Origin: Amphibalanus amphitrite
Taxonomy: Eukaryota > Arthropoda > Thecostraca > Balanomorpha > Balanidae
NCBI RefSeq assembly: GCF_019059575.1
Contig: NW_024881533.1
Span: 1,414,001-1,478,000 of the forward strand
Reading direction: 5' to 3'
DNA length: 64,000 nucleotides
Shown here piece after piece: positions 38,109 to 47,185 of this stretch. The first letter of the stretch is position 1; every line of letters begins with the position of its first letter. The position numbers were made by a program, and so were the translations under genes. The notes beneath the pieces are model-generated. The model was not told where the DNA came from. It did not search any database and saw only the letters and a list, made by a program, of their open reading frames with translations.

Positions 38109-39251
38109 TTCGAAGTGGCTGAAGGAGAGAAACAAGATAGTGCCATTGCCAATTCTTTATCTTTGCTGGTTCGAAAGTTATTCGTGAAAAAAAGTTTTAT
38201 AAAAAACAGCTAATTTCACAATATTTGACCTATGGAGGCTTGACCGTTGACCTGAGGTCAATTTTGTTGATGACCTTATCAAAAGAAGAGTTCAAAAGCT
38301 ATCGGTTGCTTTTCCATGCGTTTTTCTAGCCATCATAGTTCCTGAGATAACTGCATGTTTTCTGAAAAATATAATGACATTTGGCAACTTTTGACCTTTG
38401 ATGACCTCCAGTGACCCCAATATTGCTCTAAGATGAAAAAATGACCGAAATACTTTCAAACGTACGCATTGAGAGCTATCGACTGCTTTTTACCGAGTCT
38501 TTCTAGCCCTCTTTGTTTTTGAGTTATGGGTGGGTGGTAACATATGCCCCCCCCCCCCCCCCCCACTAGGGCGAAGTTGGCCGGGACCGCCACTGCACTG
38601 GGGCGCGGGATATGCTATCGTCCTTTTCGACGCCGGAGGCTACATTATTGGATGCCCGTCAAAAATGTGTGAAATATCGACCTGCTGCTAGACTTTAAAT
38701 GGATGATGCCTAAACGGCGGCTCTGTGTCCACACTCCACTGACCATGTTTGTCACAGTGACGTGTGCCGTTTGGTGATAAGTCACAGTGGCGTATGGTGA
38801 CATGTCACAGTGGCGTACGTTGACATGTCACCGCGTGTTGTGGCAGCCGGCGGCGATGACGCCCCGGAGGAGGTGGACGACTACTCGGCCCTGCTGGCCG
38901 GGCTGCTCAGGAGCCATGACAAGTGAGTAAGGCGCACCACCGGCCGACTAGATACCTATAAATCCGAACGAGATTAAATCAATCCATGAAATCAGACGAG
39001 CACCTATACGGCCTCATCAAAAGCTTGCACGAAGCTGTTTGTCGTTTTGCAACATCTAACAATGGTAAGAATGTCCCGAGCTAACTCGGAACCCCGCCAC
39101 TGCCGGCAGGCGCTCGTGCATCCCCCGCGGCAGCTCGTGCGACGCCCGTCCGTACGACTGCTGCTCGCAGGGCACGTGCCGCTGCAACCTCTGGGGCAGC
39201 AACTGCAAGTGCGCGCGCGGCAGCCTGTTCGCCGCCTGGGGCCGCCGCTAG
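30567..39251 (+). CDS. Agatoxin-like peptide (ALP) neuropeptide precursor, join(30567..30672,38847..38922,39110..39251)
   Basis: Three exons encode a precursor of about 107 residues. Phases fit exactly: exon 1 leaves one base, exon 2 leaves two, and both donors read GTGAGTAAG. The parts are a signal peptide, a short acidic spacer, a Lys-Arg cleavage site formed across the exon 2/3 junction, then a mature domain with eight cysteines spaced C-x6-C-x6-CC-x4-C-x-C-x6-C-x-C. The C terminus is Trp-Gly-Arg-Arg, which predicts removal of the basic pair and amidation. Cysteine spacing and the CRCNLWG motif match arthropod agatoxin-like peptides, secreted neuroendocrine peptides with an inhibitor-cystine-knot fold; they are related to spider U8-agatoxin but are found widely in non-venomous insects and crustaceans. 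Intron 1 is 8.2 kb of transposons, intron 2 is 187 bp. I see no break in the coding sequence. Confidence 0.88.
31506..32694 (+). mobile_element. TTAA-flanked element G, in ALP intron 1
   Basis: TTAA lies at 31506-31509 and 32691-32694. Hairpin loops are CGTTTTTCG at the left and CGAAAAACG at the right, which are reverse complements. TGACGTCA is near 31670. The centre (about 31930-32060) is related to the C/J palindrome. Many TGACCT hexamers follow. Confidence 0.85.
32709..33218 (+). mobile_element. hAT-like element with GAGTCG hexamers, duplication GCCAAAAT
   Basis: Ends are CAGGGCTGCGGAGTCG and CGACTCCGCAGCTCTG. GCCAAAAT is duplicated at 32701-32708 and 33219-33226. Hexamer arrays flank a unique core of about 280 bp. 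It sits 14 bp after element G. Confidence 0.92.
33264..34214 (+). mobile_element. TTAA-flanked element H
   Basis: TTAA lies at 33264-33267 and 34211-34214. Hairpin loops are TTGTATCAA at the left and TCGTAACAA at the right. Two TGACGTCA sites (33430 region as ATGACGTCAT, and 33630) each follow a GGTCAGGTCA-type run. Termini are more diverged than in other copies. Confidence 0.75.
34215..35337. other. TTAA-family fragment and unassigned intronic sequence
   Basis: The part from 34400 to 34985 matches the interior of elements A, B, D and L on the minus strand (conserved CCCCGTGACGAGCTGCAT segment, TGACGTCA near 34812, then a G-run hairpin remnant). The left end is missing. The part from 34985 to 35337 is unique, with no coding signal. 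Confidence 0.55.
35338..36221 (+). mobile_element. TTAA-flanked element I
   Basis: TTAA lies at 35338-35341 and 36218-36221. Terminal CCCTATTAGTGGCAGG is mirrored by CCTGCCACTAATAGGG, which is repeated twice at the right end. Interior 35498-35885 holds hAT-like termini (CAGGGGCGGCTCCAG, TAGGCGGATCCAGG, ATCCGCCTATG) without a clear 8-bp duplication, probably an eroded nested insertion. Its right TTAA is the left TTAA of J. Confidence 0.75.
36218..37222 (-). mobile_element. TTAA-flanked element J
   Basis: TTAA lies at 36218-36221 and 37219-37222. It is the inverted counterpart of C (13526-14541) with matching hairpin loops, TGACGTCA and the central AGGTCACGTGACCT palindrome (about 36790-36925). 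The two copies are highly similar over their full length. Confidence 0.88.
37461..38608 (+). mobile_element. TTAA-family element K with eroded ends
   Basis: The left end has CGCCCCAGTGCGGGGG and the right end has CTGCACTGGGGCGCGGG. The TTAA motifs are no longer intact. The right hairpin keeps a 17-bp C-run while the left has lost its G-run. The interior keeps AGGTCA hexamers and a C/J-like centre in which a TA microsatellite has expanded. Confidence 0.65.
38029..38110. repeat. (TA)n microsatellite
   Basis: An 82-bp run of TA with minor interruption at its right end, located at the ATATATAT of the TTAA-family central segment. Confidence 0.95.
38847..38922 (+). CDS. ALP precursor exon 2 (propeptide spacer)
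   Basis: Acceptor AG is at 38845-38846 and donor GTGAGTAAG starts at 38923. It encodes an acidic spacer including DDAPEEVDDYSALLAGLLRS and ends in AA, which with the G of exon 3 makes the Lys of the Lys-Arg processing site. Confidence 0.82.
39110..39251 (+). CDS. ALP precursor exon 3 (mature cystine-knot peptide)
   Basis: Acceptor CAG ends at 39109 and stop TAG is at 39249-39251. It encodes 46 residues starting Arg-Ser-Cys. All eight cysteines are in this exon, with the CRCNLWGSNC segment in the middle. The exon ends Trp-Gly-Arg-Arg, an amidation signal. The 3' UTR runs into a hAT element 87 bp after the stop. Confidence 0.9.
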
Positions 39252-39338
39252 AGCGCGCCTGCGGTAGGCACGGCGTGACTGGCCGCTCTGTCGTCAATAC
39301 ATGTCTGACCGAGGTGGCGCCGACTGTGGCAGCTCAGA

Positions 39339-40518
39339 CATAGGCGGCGGAACGGGGGGGGGGGGGCACCGGGACACCGTGCCCCCCCTTGAATTCTGCA
39401 AGGGGGGCACCAATAGCAAGGTGCCCCCCCCTTAAATTTGATGCATTAGTACCAGGGGCGGATTCGGGAAAACTCCAAGGGGAGGGTCATGAATCGAAGT
39501 GGTGCCCCTACCTATACCCAAAATTAAAACCTCAACGGATTTCGGCCACTTAATTTTGGTGTTGCCCTATTTTCAGTTTTTTATTTTCTTTATTTTCGGT
39601 TAGTCATGTGATGACTGGTGCTAGGCCGCTGGTGCCCCTGGAAAGACTTTGGTACCTACCTACCCTGCCCCCTGACAAGCCTATGGTGGGCCCTGACATG
39701 ACTTAGGTGCCCATGGGCCCTGACAGGCCCGTGGTGCCCCTGACAGGTCTGTGGTGTCCTTGCTAGACCTGTGGTGTCCCTGGGCCTTGGCAGGTCTGTG
39801 GTGCCCCTGGCGAGCCTGTGGTGCCCCTGTTAGAACGCAGGTGCCCTTGACAGGTTTGTGGTGCCCCTGACAATTCTAAAGTGCCAACGACAGGCTTGTG
39901 GTGCCCTTGACAGGCCCATGGTGCCCTTGCGAGGCCGGTGGTTCCCCTGCGAAGCCGATAGTGCCCCTGGCAGGCCTCTGGTGCCCCTGGCAGGTCTGTG
40001 GTGCCCCTGGAAGACCTGTAGTGCTTTTGCTAGGCCGATGGTGCTCCTGACAGGCCTGTGGTGCCACTGACAGGCCCGTGGTGCCCCTGCTAGGCCTGTG
40101 GTGCCCCTGTCGGCTGTCAGGCCTGTGGTGCTCCTGGCAGGCATGTGGTGACCCCAGGCCCTAAGTCATGACCCATGTGACATCCCCCCTGGGATTCGCC
40201 ACTGATTAGTACTGCGATGGCTTCTTGGGAATTTGATACATGTAGGATAAATGGAATTTATCAAACGACAATAAGGAAGAGGCAAACACATAGGTACTTG
40301 AGGATCAGCTTAAAGTTAACCACACATAGGGGGGTGAACTGCCATTTTCGTTTAGTAAAAAAAAAAAAACAAAAAAATAAAAAAATCATCGTGCCAGGGC
40401 TGTGACGAAAAATAAGTGGCCTAAATCCGATGAGAAAACAGGATTTGGGGGTACCCTAGGTTTGGCTCCTTGAGCTGGTGCCCCCCCCCCCTTGTCTCAA
40501 ATCGTTCCGCCGCCTATG
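39339..40518 (+). mobile_element. hAT-like element with 8-bp duplication AGCTCAGA
   Basis: Ends CATAGGCGGCGGAAC and GTTCCGCCGCCTATG are exact complements. AGCTCAGA is duplicated at 39331-39338 and 40519-40526. A G-tract, CACCGGGACACCGTG, C-tract hairpin sits just inside the left end. A second hAT element is nested within. Confidence 0.93.
39453..40204 (+). mobile_element. Nested hAT-like element with minisatellite interior, duplication ATTAGTAC
   Basis: Ends are CAGGGGCGGATTCGGG and CTGGGATTCGCCACTG. ATTAGTAC is duplicated at 39445-39452 and 40205-40212. From about 39620 to 40150 the interior is a degenerate repeat of GGCCTGTGGTGCCCCTGACA-like units (18-21 bp), which opens frames on both strands that I do not consider genes. 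Confidence 0.9.
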
Positions 40519-40720
40519 AGCTCAGACGTTACACATCAGAGATGAGTAGGGGAGAGTGGGGTGGGTTGTATCAGTTTTTACTCCGAGACCCATAACCTCG
40601 TAACTATCCGTGATAAACTCATTATTTCCACACTATCTCCTTCCTTGATTCTTCTGCTTTTTTGTGCAAAGTAACTTTTCCGCTACCTCTACCAGTTTTT
40701 CTTCTACGGTCTGCCGAATA

Positions 40721-41691
40721 GGGTAAGGGCGGGTAAGAGTACGCAGGCGATAAGAGTACGCATCAGCTGTTTTGGTTGCTTAGCAACGCGGGCTTGTCGA
40801 GTTCATGAAGTGACATGAAGCCGCCAGTGCGTGCTTGTCACCAACGGAACGTGGGCGTTGAGCGGCGACGCTGTTGAGTTTAAGGCGATGAATAATATTT
40901 TCGAGCGTTATGATATTATTATGGTATGGTACAATAATTTTGATACTTGGCAGTTGAGATCAGGTACATTTCCGTGATTGTTGTGGGAAACTTGTGAGGT
41001 TATCTGGGGAAATACTGTGCAGTGCAATATTATGTTTCCGAAGTTTTGCACAACGTTTCGGGGTTGTTTTGTGCGCGAATTGCATGTACGGTAAGAGGAC
41101 GCACTGGTCAGGAGGGTAAGAGTACGCAGAATTATACATTAAATCGAATATACAGAAATATAAAATTATTAATATATCGCTCAATGACGTTTGTTTTGTA
41201 GGTATATCATCAATGGAGCACTGTGATGCAGATGCGTACCCGAAATTCTTCCAAATACGAGTTATTCTCCCTTTTGATTGTGCATTTTTTTAAGAAACAC
41301 ACGACATGATTATTTCCTGATTTATAGACCTGAAATATTTATTTTAAGTTTTTCTTTTTGGATACTAGAATTAACTTAAATGCCTTCTGAGTTTGAAGTT
41401 AAGCATTTGGACACTTACAAGCTGCATAGGTGTGTGTTCATATGCTTGCGTACTCCACCCGCCTGGTGTGCGTACTCTTACACACCCCATATGGTAAGAG
41501 TACGCAACTGCAGCGGTTCAGAAAATGTCAGTTTTAGACCACTTCCATTTACGCTGAAGGATCGTTGCCCCATGGGTTGATGGCTAATTCAATGAACTTT
41601 AATATTCCCTATTTGCGATTTCTTTCTTTCAAATATTAAACAAATGAGAGCAAGAAATCCACTAAGTGCGTACTCTTATACGACTTCACCC
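40721..41691 (+). mobile_element. Nested TA-flanked element with GTAAGAGTACGCA repeats
   Basis: TA lies at 40719-40720 and 41692-41693. The left end GGGTAAGGGCGGGTAAGAGT and the right end ACTCTTATACGACTTCACCC are imperfect complements. GTAAGAGTACGCA recurs near 41090, 41120 and 41490. It is non-coding. Confidence 0.6.
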
Positions 41692-42050
41692 TAGAACAAT
41701 GTTTTTGATACAACTTGCCCCATGGCTTGGGTGAGTTGTATCACATGGTGGGGTAATTTGTATCACTATTTCACGTTTCAGGGAGTGTGCTTGCTACTGG
41801 TTTTGAACATAACAACAACATTAAATGGGGTTAATACAATGTATATGCTCAAAGGCTTCACTTTTATTAGACCAAACTTAGGTCAATCCGAACAAAACAT
41901 CGAAACGAACGAAACGTCAACAGACTAGACGCAAAAGTGGCCCGTTTAGAGCAAAGAAGCCAACACATTGTGCCGAAATGGAACGAGTATTGACTAGCTA
42001 CATACAAACGCGAGCCAGGGCTTAGCTTTCGCGATCAAAAGCAACATACC

Positions 42051-42077
42051 CATACATACATACATACATACATACAT
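42051..42077. repeat. (CATA)n microsatellite
   Basis: About six tandem CATA units. Confidence 0.9.
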
Positions 42078-42489
42078 GTTACAACATACCCCACCCGGCT
42101 CTGATACAACATGTACCTCGCCACCATCTTGGAAAAAACATCCTCGTGCTCAAAAACAGCGGACAGCTGGAGAAATCCATTTTCACTCACGCAGCCTTAG
42201 AACCAACCCTCACCACCGCTACGGAGATCTTTCAAATTTGTGCACATCTAAATGCCCAAAACACACATTTTCTTGCAACTTATTTTTTTTTTTTAGAATG
42301 ACATTAAAAAACATAAAATCGGCTCTCACCTCGAGACGCGTCCACCCAGCCACACGACAGAACAGGGAAAGATGGCGCCCGGAAACCCTCGTCGGCTGGT
42401 CGTGTCACGAGCGCCATCTATTGGATAAGTTTGGCGCAATTCGCCCTGATACAACTTGGACATGATACAACTCTCCCCGCTCTCCCCTA

Positions 42490-42935
42490 ACGTCTGCAGA
42501 GCTGGAAAATGGACACAGTCTGCACGGCCGGTCGACCCCTGTACAGAGCTGCACACGAAACACAACACAGTACACAGCCGTGTACGCCGCTCTGCTTCTG
42601 TGCTGCCTGCTGCCATCGAAACCAAAGGTCAAGCGTTGCGACGTCAGCACCCGTAAATGTCATCCATGGTCATTTCCGGAGAGCTGCCAATGCACCACTG
42701 TAAGCTCACTTCCGTCAGATCATCCTTCCAGATTTCCATAAGACGTCTGTTTGGTCAACCGTTCTCCTAGACGAGCAGCCTGAACATTGACCAGTCATCG
42801 GGTCTCATTGACCAGTCGTCCGGTCTCCACCGGCCGACCTCGGGGCGCCAATATCCTCTGTCCCTGCACGGGCCAGGGGACAAACACCACCTCTCGGGAG
42901 GTCGGCAGCTGTCCGCCACCCACACCAGTCCGTGC
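42490..42935. other. Unassigned GC-mixed sequence
   Basis: Open frames on both strands (42326-42703) lack domains. No splice-supported exon is recognised. Confidence 0.3.
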
Positions 42936-43098
42936 CAGTGGCAGATCCAGGGGGGGGGGCAAAATGGGCATTTGCCCCTCCCAAACGGCATAATTTTAAC
43001 ATTACGCCTATGGACGAGGCATGGAAAGAATCTATAAATTGTTATGGTTTGCCCCCCCCCCCCCCAAAAAAAAAAACTCTGAGCTGGATCCGCCTCTG
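42936..43098 (+). mobile_element. hAT-like MITE with 8-bp duplication GTCCGTGC
   Basis: Ends are CAGTGGCAGATCCAG and CTGGATCCGCCTCTG. GTCCGTGC is duplicated at 42928-42935 and 43099-43106. G-tract and C-tract hairpins lie near both ends (GGGCAAAATGGGCATTTGCC; a C-run followed by an A-run). Confidence 0.9.
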
Positions 43099-43767
43099 GT
43101 CCGTGCCACAGGGCGCCAATATCCCCACGGGCCGGGACGGGCGAGACGACCAGCGGAGCGACAGGGGCGGACGGAGTGCAGGTGGTCCCCCCATACCGAG
43201 AGGACCAGCAGGACATCCGTACATGGACATGAGGAGCGTAGTCACAGCGCAAACTGTGTGTGGGAACGTAGGCCCAAGTCCTGGCGAGTTGTTTGGTGCC
43301 ATTTTCAGAGCTCCATATCCGCTCAATGGCAACAATACGAGTATACCGCGCAAATTTAGGAGTCATGAACTTTGTTAGCCTCTGTAGGTCAAACGGCTAG
43401 GAGTGATTTGTTTGTTTATTGGAGCTTTAGGGCGCGCCGACTGCTGGGGTCATTTTGCGCCCATAACGTCATACTAGTAGAGCAAATGTGTCAAAAGAGA
43501 GAGCCACCTAGACTCACGGACTAGAAAAACAGAGACTAGATAAAAAGTTAACAAGGTAGGATAAATGTTGTGTATCCATGACAGATTGGATAATGATGTA
43601 AATAATAAACCAATTAATACAAATCAAATATATTCAAAATACACAAAGCTTTCGGCTTAAACAGCCTTGATCACTGTGAGTTGTGGCAATGTATAATCGG
43701 TACAACACAAATATTCGCAGTAACCGTCTAAGAATTCTTGAAAATAATGAATCACGTGTTTCTTGTT

Positions 43768-44082
43768 TTACTGGCCAACTGTCGATTTTGCTGCCATCGA
43801 TGACCAAGTAATGAATCCGTTTCTACTGTTGAATGTGTCCCGTGTGATAATATGAGCCGCTTCCAGAATCTTTCTCGTAGATTTCTTCATGTTCTTTTCT
43901 AATATTTTCGTATTTTCCCAATCAGGTAAGTGGTTGCATTGCTCTATGTGTAGCACTATCGCGTTTGAAGTACGATGGAATTTTACGTCGCTTTTATGAC
44001 AAGAAACACGTGATTCATTATTTTCAAGAATTCTTAGACGGTTACTGCGAATATTTGTGTTGTACCGATTATACATTGCCAC
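43768..44082 (-). pseudogene. C-terminal GIY-YIG-region remnant of a Penelope-like element
   Basis: The minus-strand frame contains HIEQCNHLPDWENTKILEKN followed by RKILEAAHI and a late N-x-x-N/S region (SRNGFITW). This is the pattern seen after the GIY-YIG motif in Penelope-like elements: a His, an Asp-Trp pair and an Arg...Glu-Ala pair. The reverse transcriptase and the GIY-YIG motif itself are missing, so only the tail survives. Confidence 0.7.
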
Positions 44083-44424
44083 AACTCACAGTGATCAAGG
44101 CTGTTTAAGCCGAAAGCTTTGTGTATTTTGAATATATTTGATTTGTATCAGGGCCTCGGCTAACATGTTAACTGGTGGGCCAAATGGCCCACCAGTGACC
44201 CGAAATGGCCCACCAGCCTCAAAGATTTGGCCCACCAGTAATTTTCCGAAAAATCTAAGTTTTCACATTTTTCACATTTCAAATTGAATTAGCAGATCTT
44301 ATCGTACATTTTCAGGCTGTAAAGTACCCATAGGTGAAACATATTCTTGTGAAAAAAATTCAACCTATTGTTTGCAATATCCTCTTGGGGTAAAAAGTGA
44401 ACTATAGTGGACTAAGTGGACTAA

Positions 44425-44715
44425 GACTCGGTCACCCTTCACCGGATTGGACCAATGGACGAGAAACGGACGGCGTCCGGTGATGTCCGGGGGATGTCCG
44501 TTCGTTTACGTTGGACATCCGTTTCTCATCCGTTCATATCCGTTCCATGTCCGGTGGTGTCCGGTGTGCTCAACCGGACACCACCGGACATGGAACGGAT
44601 ATTAACGGATGACAAACGGACGTCCAACGGAAACAAACGGACATCACCGGACCCTGACAGTTCTCGTCCGTTTCTCGTCCGTTGGTCCAATCCGGTGAAG
44701 TGTGACCGAGGCTTT
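44425..44715. repeat. Long imperfect palindrome (foldback-type) of GGACATCCG-like units
   Basis: The left arm starts ACTCGGTCACCCTTCACCGG and the right arm ends CCGGTGAAGTGTGACCGAGG. Between them are GGACATCCG/CGGATGTCC-like repeats that also pair. It probably represents a foldback-type MITE inside the hAT element. Confidence 0.7.
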
Positions 44716-45353
44716 AAATTTTATGCAATAATCGCGAAAGCCGTCTGCCTCTGTCAATTACAGATAGTGTCGGCGGCTTCCAGCCGATCGAGGTCTGCGA
44801 GAGTTCTTGCAAGCTTTCCGATCGATCGAGTGGTTGCAGTCACATAAGCATCTGCCGCAGACCAGTCGGTTACAAGAAAAACTACGAATAAAGAACAGAC
44901 CGGTTCAGACGGTCGGGGATAAGCCTGCGAGCGATCTCAGACGGCTCGCCGATAGACACGATATAAGCCAGAGTCAAAATAGAGGTAGTGTCGGCGACTT
45001 CCAGCCGATTGAAGTCTGCAAGCGATATTATGCGTCTTCACGACCGGTATGATGCTTGCAGTCACACATCTGACCAGTTGGACGAATTTCGAACCGTTCA
45101 CAGTCAGCGTTCCAAAAATTTCTCATTTGGTCTGAAGATGACACTCAAGAATAAAAATGGATAATTTTCCACTCTCACATTTTGGGTGGCTCGAATTTTC
45201 CACTCAGACACCCAAGAGAAATCTAAAGTTTGGGACACTGTTCACCAGAAGTGAACGTGTACATAACTTAGTTTTTTTTTTAAAGAAAATATCAGGGTTG
45301 CGCAGTGCGCTTGGGCTTTTGAGTCAATTATTTTCCATGCGACACCAATAGGC

Positions 45354-46556
45354 TTAACCCGGCAGGCGGTGGGCCTCCCAGCCACCTTCCGCGCGGTGGG
45401 GGGGGGGCATTTTTTTTGCCCCCCCCCCCCCCCTCGTATCTCCGAAACTACTGGACGGATCCGGAAAATTCAAACGGCGTTCGATAGCCCTGTCAAATTT
45501 GTCGAAGGAAACCGAATTTCATTGACCTCGGGGTCACCGATGACGTCACAGGTCAGGTCAAAGATTAAATGTTTCACCGTTCACGGGGCTTCTAGGGAAA
45601 GCGCTATAACACCGAGTAAAACGCATTTTGTCGAAAATCAGCGATAAGGCGTCAGTTGTCTAGTACATATGTTGCTATTAGAGGTCACTGGTCATACCAG
45701 GTCAGGTCACAGGTCAGGTCACCAAAGGTCACCAAGGGTCACCACTTGAACCCAATTTTACTAAGGTTGTGCGATGCATGTTTTACGGCCAGTTTTTTCA
45801 TTTCCAGCTCAATGGTATTGGTTATAAGACCATCAGGTACGGTTTAGGTCACTTGCTGGTGGAGGTCAGGTCAAGGTCAGGTCAAAAAAGGTCAAATTTC
45901 AAAGTTGATATTTTTGCATAAAATGGGTACCGATTCGATGCAGCTCGTCACGGGGAGTCTAATGGTGGTCTTTGTTTTGCGCTACGAGGTCTAGAATTGC
46001 TAAAAATTGAGTTTGAAAATTTGACGTCATCAATTTTGAACAGTTTTTTCGCTATAACTTGGCCAAACAAAGAGGTATTGATCTCAAATTTGGTATGTAG
46101 ATAGAAGGCGGTAGGGACTATCACATATATTCCGGTTTTTTCGTAATTCGAAAAACTTTTTAGATTTTTCGGCTATTATTTTCAAAAAATCTAGTTTTTG
46201 ATTTTTGGGGGTCAAAATCCAAAAAATTCGAAAAACCGAAATAACAGTTTTGTAGCCCTCTTGATTTCACACCTTTTATGTCGGAACATTTTTCTGTATC
46301 TCTAAAGCTGTAGGCCTGACAGCTCTTCCCGCGAAACCTTTTTTTGGGTCGAAAATGGCAAAAATGACGTCACTCTGACGTCATTAGCGGCCAACCTATC
46401 ATAGCCTTTGGAAAAATTTTTGGTCACCATGTGCGCTAGCTACTCCCGGGAGGGTACTGAAAGTTTGGTGACGATCGGCGCAGCGGTTCTCGAGATATAT
46501 CGAAAAAACTAAGGGGGGGGGGCAAAAAAATGCCCCCCCACCGCCTGGAAGGTTAA
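45354..46556 (+). mobile_element. TTAA-flanked element L
   Basis: TTAA lies at 45354-45357 and 46553-46556. The left terminus is CCCGGCAGGCGGTGGGCC and the right is CCGCCTGGAAGG. Hairpins carry a GCATTTTTTTTGC loop at the left and GCAAAAAAATGC at the right. TGACGTCA is at about 45540 with a GGTCAGGTCA run beside it. The intact CTCGTATCTCCGAAAC (45433-45448) is the empty site of the mariner-like insertion found in element M. Confidence 0.88.
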
Positions 46557-46800
46557 TGATCATTTTCAGAGATGTTGGGGTTGCTGCTACAACCCCCTTT
46601 TGGGGTTCCTGCTACAACCCACTTTATATATAAAGTTGCACTCGTGCTGTTCACAATTCCTCCCGATTCACCCAACAACGCCCGATCCCGTCCGACCGCT
46701 TCCGAATCTCCGACTAGTCGGCGAGCGATCCACTCACGGCCGTAAGTTATAATCGTCCAAAGTTTTATAATCTGCGTCAATATTGTGTGCATACTTGTGC

Positions 46801-46874
46801 CACGGAATATATAGTCTACGACATGTCGATATGTCGATATGTACTACGATATGTCGTAGACTATATATTCCGTG
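46801..46874. repeat. Perfect 24-bp-arm hairpin
   Basis: Arms 46801-46824 (CACGGAATATATAGTCTACG plus ACAT) and 46851-46874 are exact reverse complements around a 26-nt loop of GTCGATAT repeats. It could extrude as a cruciform or fold as RNA. No function is shown. Confidence 0.85.
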
Positions 46875-47185
46875 CTTGTGCGATTTTATGTGCACCGAGG
46901 AAGTATCACCACTGAGAGGGTTGTGGGTCCCTACTCTCTCCTCTCTCTCTGAAGAGCCGGGGGGGGGGGGTCGAGCCCCGTTTTTTTACATTTTTTTTAA
47001 TGCCATCCTGACGTTTTTTGCAGAATAAAGTGGCCGAAATCTGGGGAGAAATCGAAAATTGGGGGGGGGGGGGCTATGGCTACGAAGGTCAGTCCATGTC
47101 GCTGCCCAAGTGGCCCACCAGTCAAAATTCCTTAGCCGAGGCCCTGATTTGTATTAATTGGTTTATTATTTACATCATTATCCAA

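Larger units (their letters stand above)
40549..42487 (+). mobile_element. TA-flanked MITE, GGGGAGAGTGGGG family, third copy
   Basis: TA lies at 40547-40548 and 42488-42489. Termini are GGGGAGAGTGGGGTGGGTTG and the mirror ending CCGCTCTCCCC. GATACAACTTG-like motifs recur near both ends. It carries a second TA-flanked element inside. Confidence 0.7.
44149..47146 (+). mobile_element. hAT-like element, 3.0 kb, duplication ATTTGTAT
   Basis: Ends are CAGGGCCTCGGCTAAC and its near-complement TTAGCCGAGGCCCTG. ATTTGTAT is duplicated at 44141-44148 and 47147-47154. GGCCCACCAGT repeats lie inside both ends. It contains a palindromic block (44425-44715), TTAA element L (45354-46556) and a perfect hairpin (46801-46874). 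No transposase was found. Confidence 0.9.
43585..47185 (-). mobile_element. Penelope-like element relic 1, split by a 3-kb hAT element
   Basis: Long inverted repeats flank a short coding remnant: left arm about 43585-43766, right arm about 43999-44148 continued at 47155-47185. The arms contain GTGATCA, a GGCT/AGCC stem and GAAAGC (44091-44118), which resembles the hammerhead ribozyme core known in Penelope-like elements. The right arm is interrupted by the hAT element at 44149-47146. Confidence 0.72.

Noticed and set aside
39110-39251. Venom toxin gene
   Set aside because: The cysteine pattern and amidation signal match the arthropod-wide agatoxin-like neuropeptide; nothing indicates venom use.
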